Shown here: positions 56,434 through 57,241 of the stretch, in pieces | How the letters are laid out: the number at the start of each line of letters is the position of its first letter | Numbering within the stretch: position 1 is the stretch's first letter | Assembly: GCF_000153105.1 (NCBI RefSeq) | Contig: NZ_CH672376.1 | Span: 2,707,917-2,765,157 of the forward strand | DNA: 57,241 bases | Source of the DNA: Blastopirellula marina DSM 3645 | Lineage (GTDB): Bacteria > Planctomycetota > Planctomycetia > Pirellulales > Pirellulaceae | Direction of reading: 5' to 3' | The notes under the pieces: generated by a model | The model's input: the letters and a program-made list of their open reading frames with translations, nothing else | Database searches by the model: none | What the model was told of the DNA's origin: nothing | Translations under genes and position numbers: made by a program

Positions 56434-57241
56434 ATGCCGATTCACCTTCCTTCCGTTAATCGTCGTCAATTTTTGTCGCAATCCGCCGCGGCGCTGGCCG
56501 GGCTGTCGGTCTTGCGAATTGGCTACGCCGCTCCGGCCGCCCAGACGATGACGCTGGCGCTACTATCCGATACGCACATTCCCAAAAATGCCGAAGTCAC
56601 CGCGCGGGAAGTCAACATGACGTCCAATCTGCAGCAGGGCGTCCGCGAGATCAATCAACTGCCGAGCAAGCCGGCCGCCGTTCTCTTTAACGGCGACTGC
56701 GCCTATCTCAGCGGGCTGCCGGCTGATTACGCCAACTTCGCCCAGTGCATTCAGCCGCTGATTGACGCCCAGCAAGAGCTGCACATGACGATGGGCAACC
56801 ATGACAACATCCCCGCGTTTTATGACGCGCTGAAAACGCAGCGCCCCGAGCAACCGCTGGTCGAGTCAAAGCATGTCAGCATTCTGGAAACGCCGTACGT
56901 GAATTTCTTCTTACTCGATTCACTGATGAAGACGAACGTCGTGACCGGCGAGTTGGGGGACGCACAGCTGAAATGGTTAAGCGATGAGCTCGACGCGCGG
57001 GCAGACAAGCCGGCGATCATCATGGCGCACCACACGCTGCAGAAAGTTGCTCCGCCCGAAGGCAAAGCGTGGGGCGGAATTCTCGATACCGCCAAATTCT
57101 TAGAGTTAATGCACGCCAAGAAACAGGTCAAAGCGTACGTCTTCGGCCATTCGCACGTCTGGTCCCACGCGCGAGATGGCGATTTGCACCTGATTAACCT
57201 CCCGGCGTCCGCCTACGTCTTTAATCCAACCCAACCCAACG
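56434..57241 (+). CDS. Calcineurin-like metallophosphoesterase, partial (3' end cut)
   Basis: At least 269 codons from ATG 56434, with AGGA 7 nt upstream; the frame is open at the window end. The N-terminus (VNRRQFLSQSAAALAGLSVL) fits a Tat-type leader, with RR followed by a hydrophobic run. Metallophosphoesterase motifs appear in order: LLSDTHI (D-x-H), FNGDCAY (GD), GNHDN (GNHD), IIMAHHTL (H) and FGHSHVW (GHxH). All five metal-binding blocks are present, so a two-metal phosphoesterase acting outside the cytoplasm is likely. The substrate cannot be predicted; related proteins act on phosphodiesters or phosphomonoesters. It is unrelated in composition to the surface proteins upstream and is divergent from the BBP7-type gene. 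Confidence 0.88.
   Translation, partial: MPIHLPSVNRRQFLSQSAAALAGLSVLRIGYAAPAAQTMTLALLSDTHIPKNAEVTAREVNMTSNLQQGVREINQLPSKPAAVLFNGDCAYLSGLPADYANFAQCIQPLIDAQQELHMTMGNHDNIPAFYDALKTQRPEQPLVESKHVSILETPYVNFFLLDSLMKTNVVTGELGDAQLKWLSDELDARADKPAIIMAHHTLQKVAPPEGKAWGGILDTAKFLELMHAKKQVKAYVFGHSHVWSHARDGDLHLINLPASAYVFNPTQPN

Overview
The window looks like chromosomal DNA of a planctomycete, most likely family Pirellulaceae (Blastopirellula/Bremerella/Rhodopirellula-like). The reasons are giant secreted proteins of 600 to 4,700 residues with a basic N-terminus and a short L-E-x-R motif, dockerin repeats and cadherin, GEVED or SdrD-like domains. There are also BBP2- and BBP7-type outer-membrane barrels with Cys-rich N-termini, and a DUF3467 protein. 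Seven giant or large surface proteins fill about two thirds of the window. No tRNA, rRNA, CRISPR array, transposase or phage gene was seen. The species call is inference from gene content.

Layout. 183-8675 (-): cadherin/dockerin protein with a metalloprotease-like HELGH domain. 9214-12165 (+): two paralogous BBP2-type barrels with a strong hairpin between them. 12202-15624 (-): fusion of a thioredoxin-like domain, a cyclophilin, Ig-like domains, a cohesin-like domain, a dockerin and a degenerate protease. 15916-24067 (-): a SecA-like ATPase, a GAF-HlyD protein, a periplasmic HlyD adaptor, an M50-type membrane protein fused to a lipoyl/HlyD domain, and a DUF3467 protein. 24534-25955 (+): BBP7-type barrel. 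26051-28525 (-), then 29011-30879 and 30940-33699 (+): three dockerin proteins around a divergent intergenic region. 34016-48172 (-): a 4718-residue metzincin/beta-helix/GEVED/dockerin protein. 48566-49321 (-): methyltransferase-like protein. 49402-53922 (-): subtilase/sedolisin-like dockerin protein. 54312-55886 (-): second BBP7-type barrel. 56434 to the edge (+): metallophosphoesterase with a Tat-like leader, cut by the window end.

How they may work together (inference). The central cluster joins an export ATPase (a short SecA), three lipoyl/barrel-sandwich adaptor proteins and a polytopic zinc-protease-like membrane protein, but has no ABC transporter. It sits among substrates that share an N-terminal basic L-E-x-R motif and, in most cases, an acidic C-terminal tail. 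A dedicated route for exporting, processing and displaying giant surface proteins is the most interesting reading. Cohesin-like and dockerin modules, which fall into two sequence classes, could assemble these proteins outside the cell. Barrels nearby could provide outer-membrane pores or anchors. The co-functioning is untested.

Control signals. Clear intrinsic terminators follow several genes. One giant gene has a consensus TATAAT box followed by a 16-nt dyad. Several intergenic regions carry strong hairpins that no gene explains.
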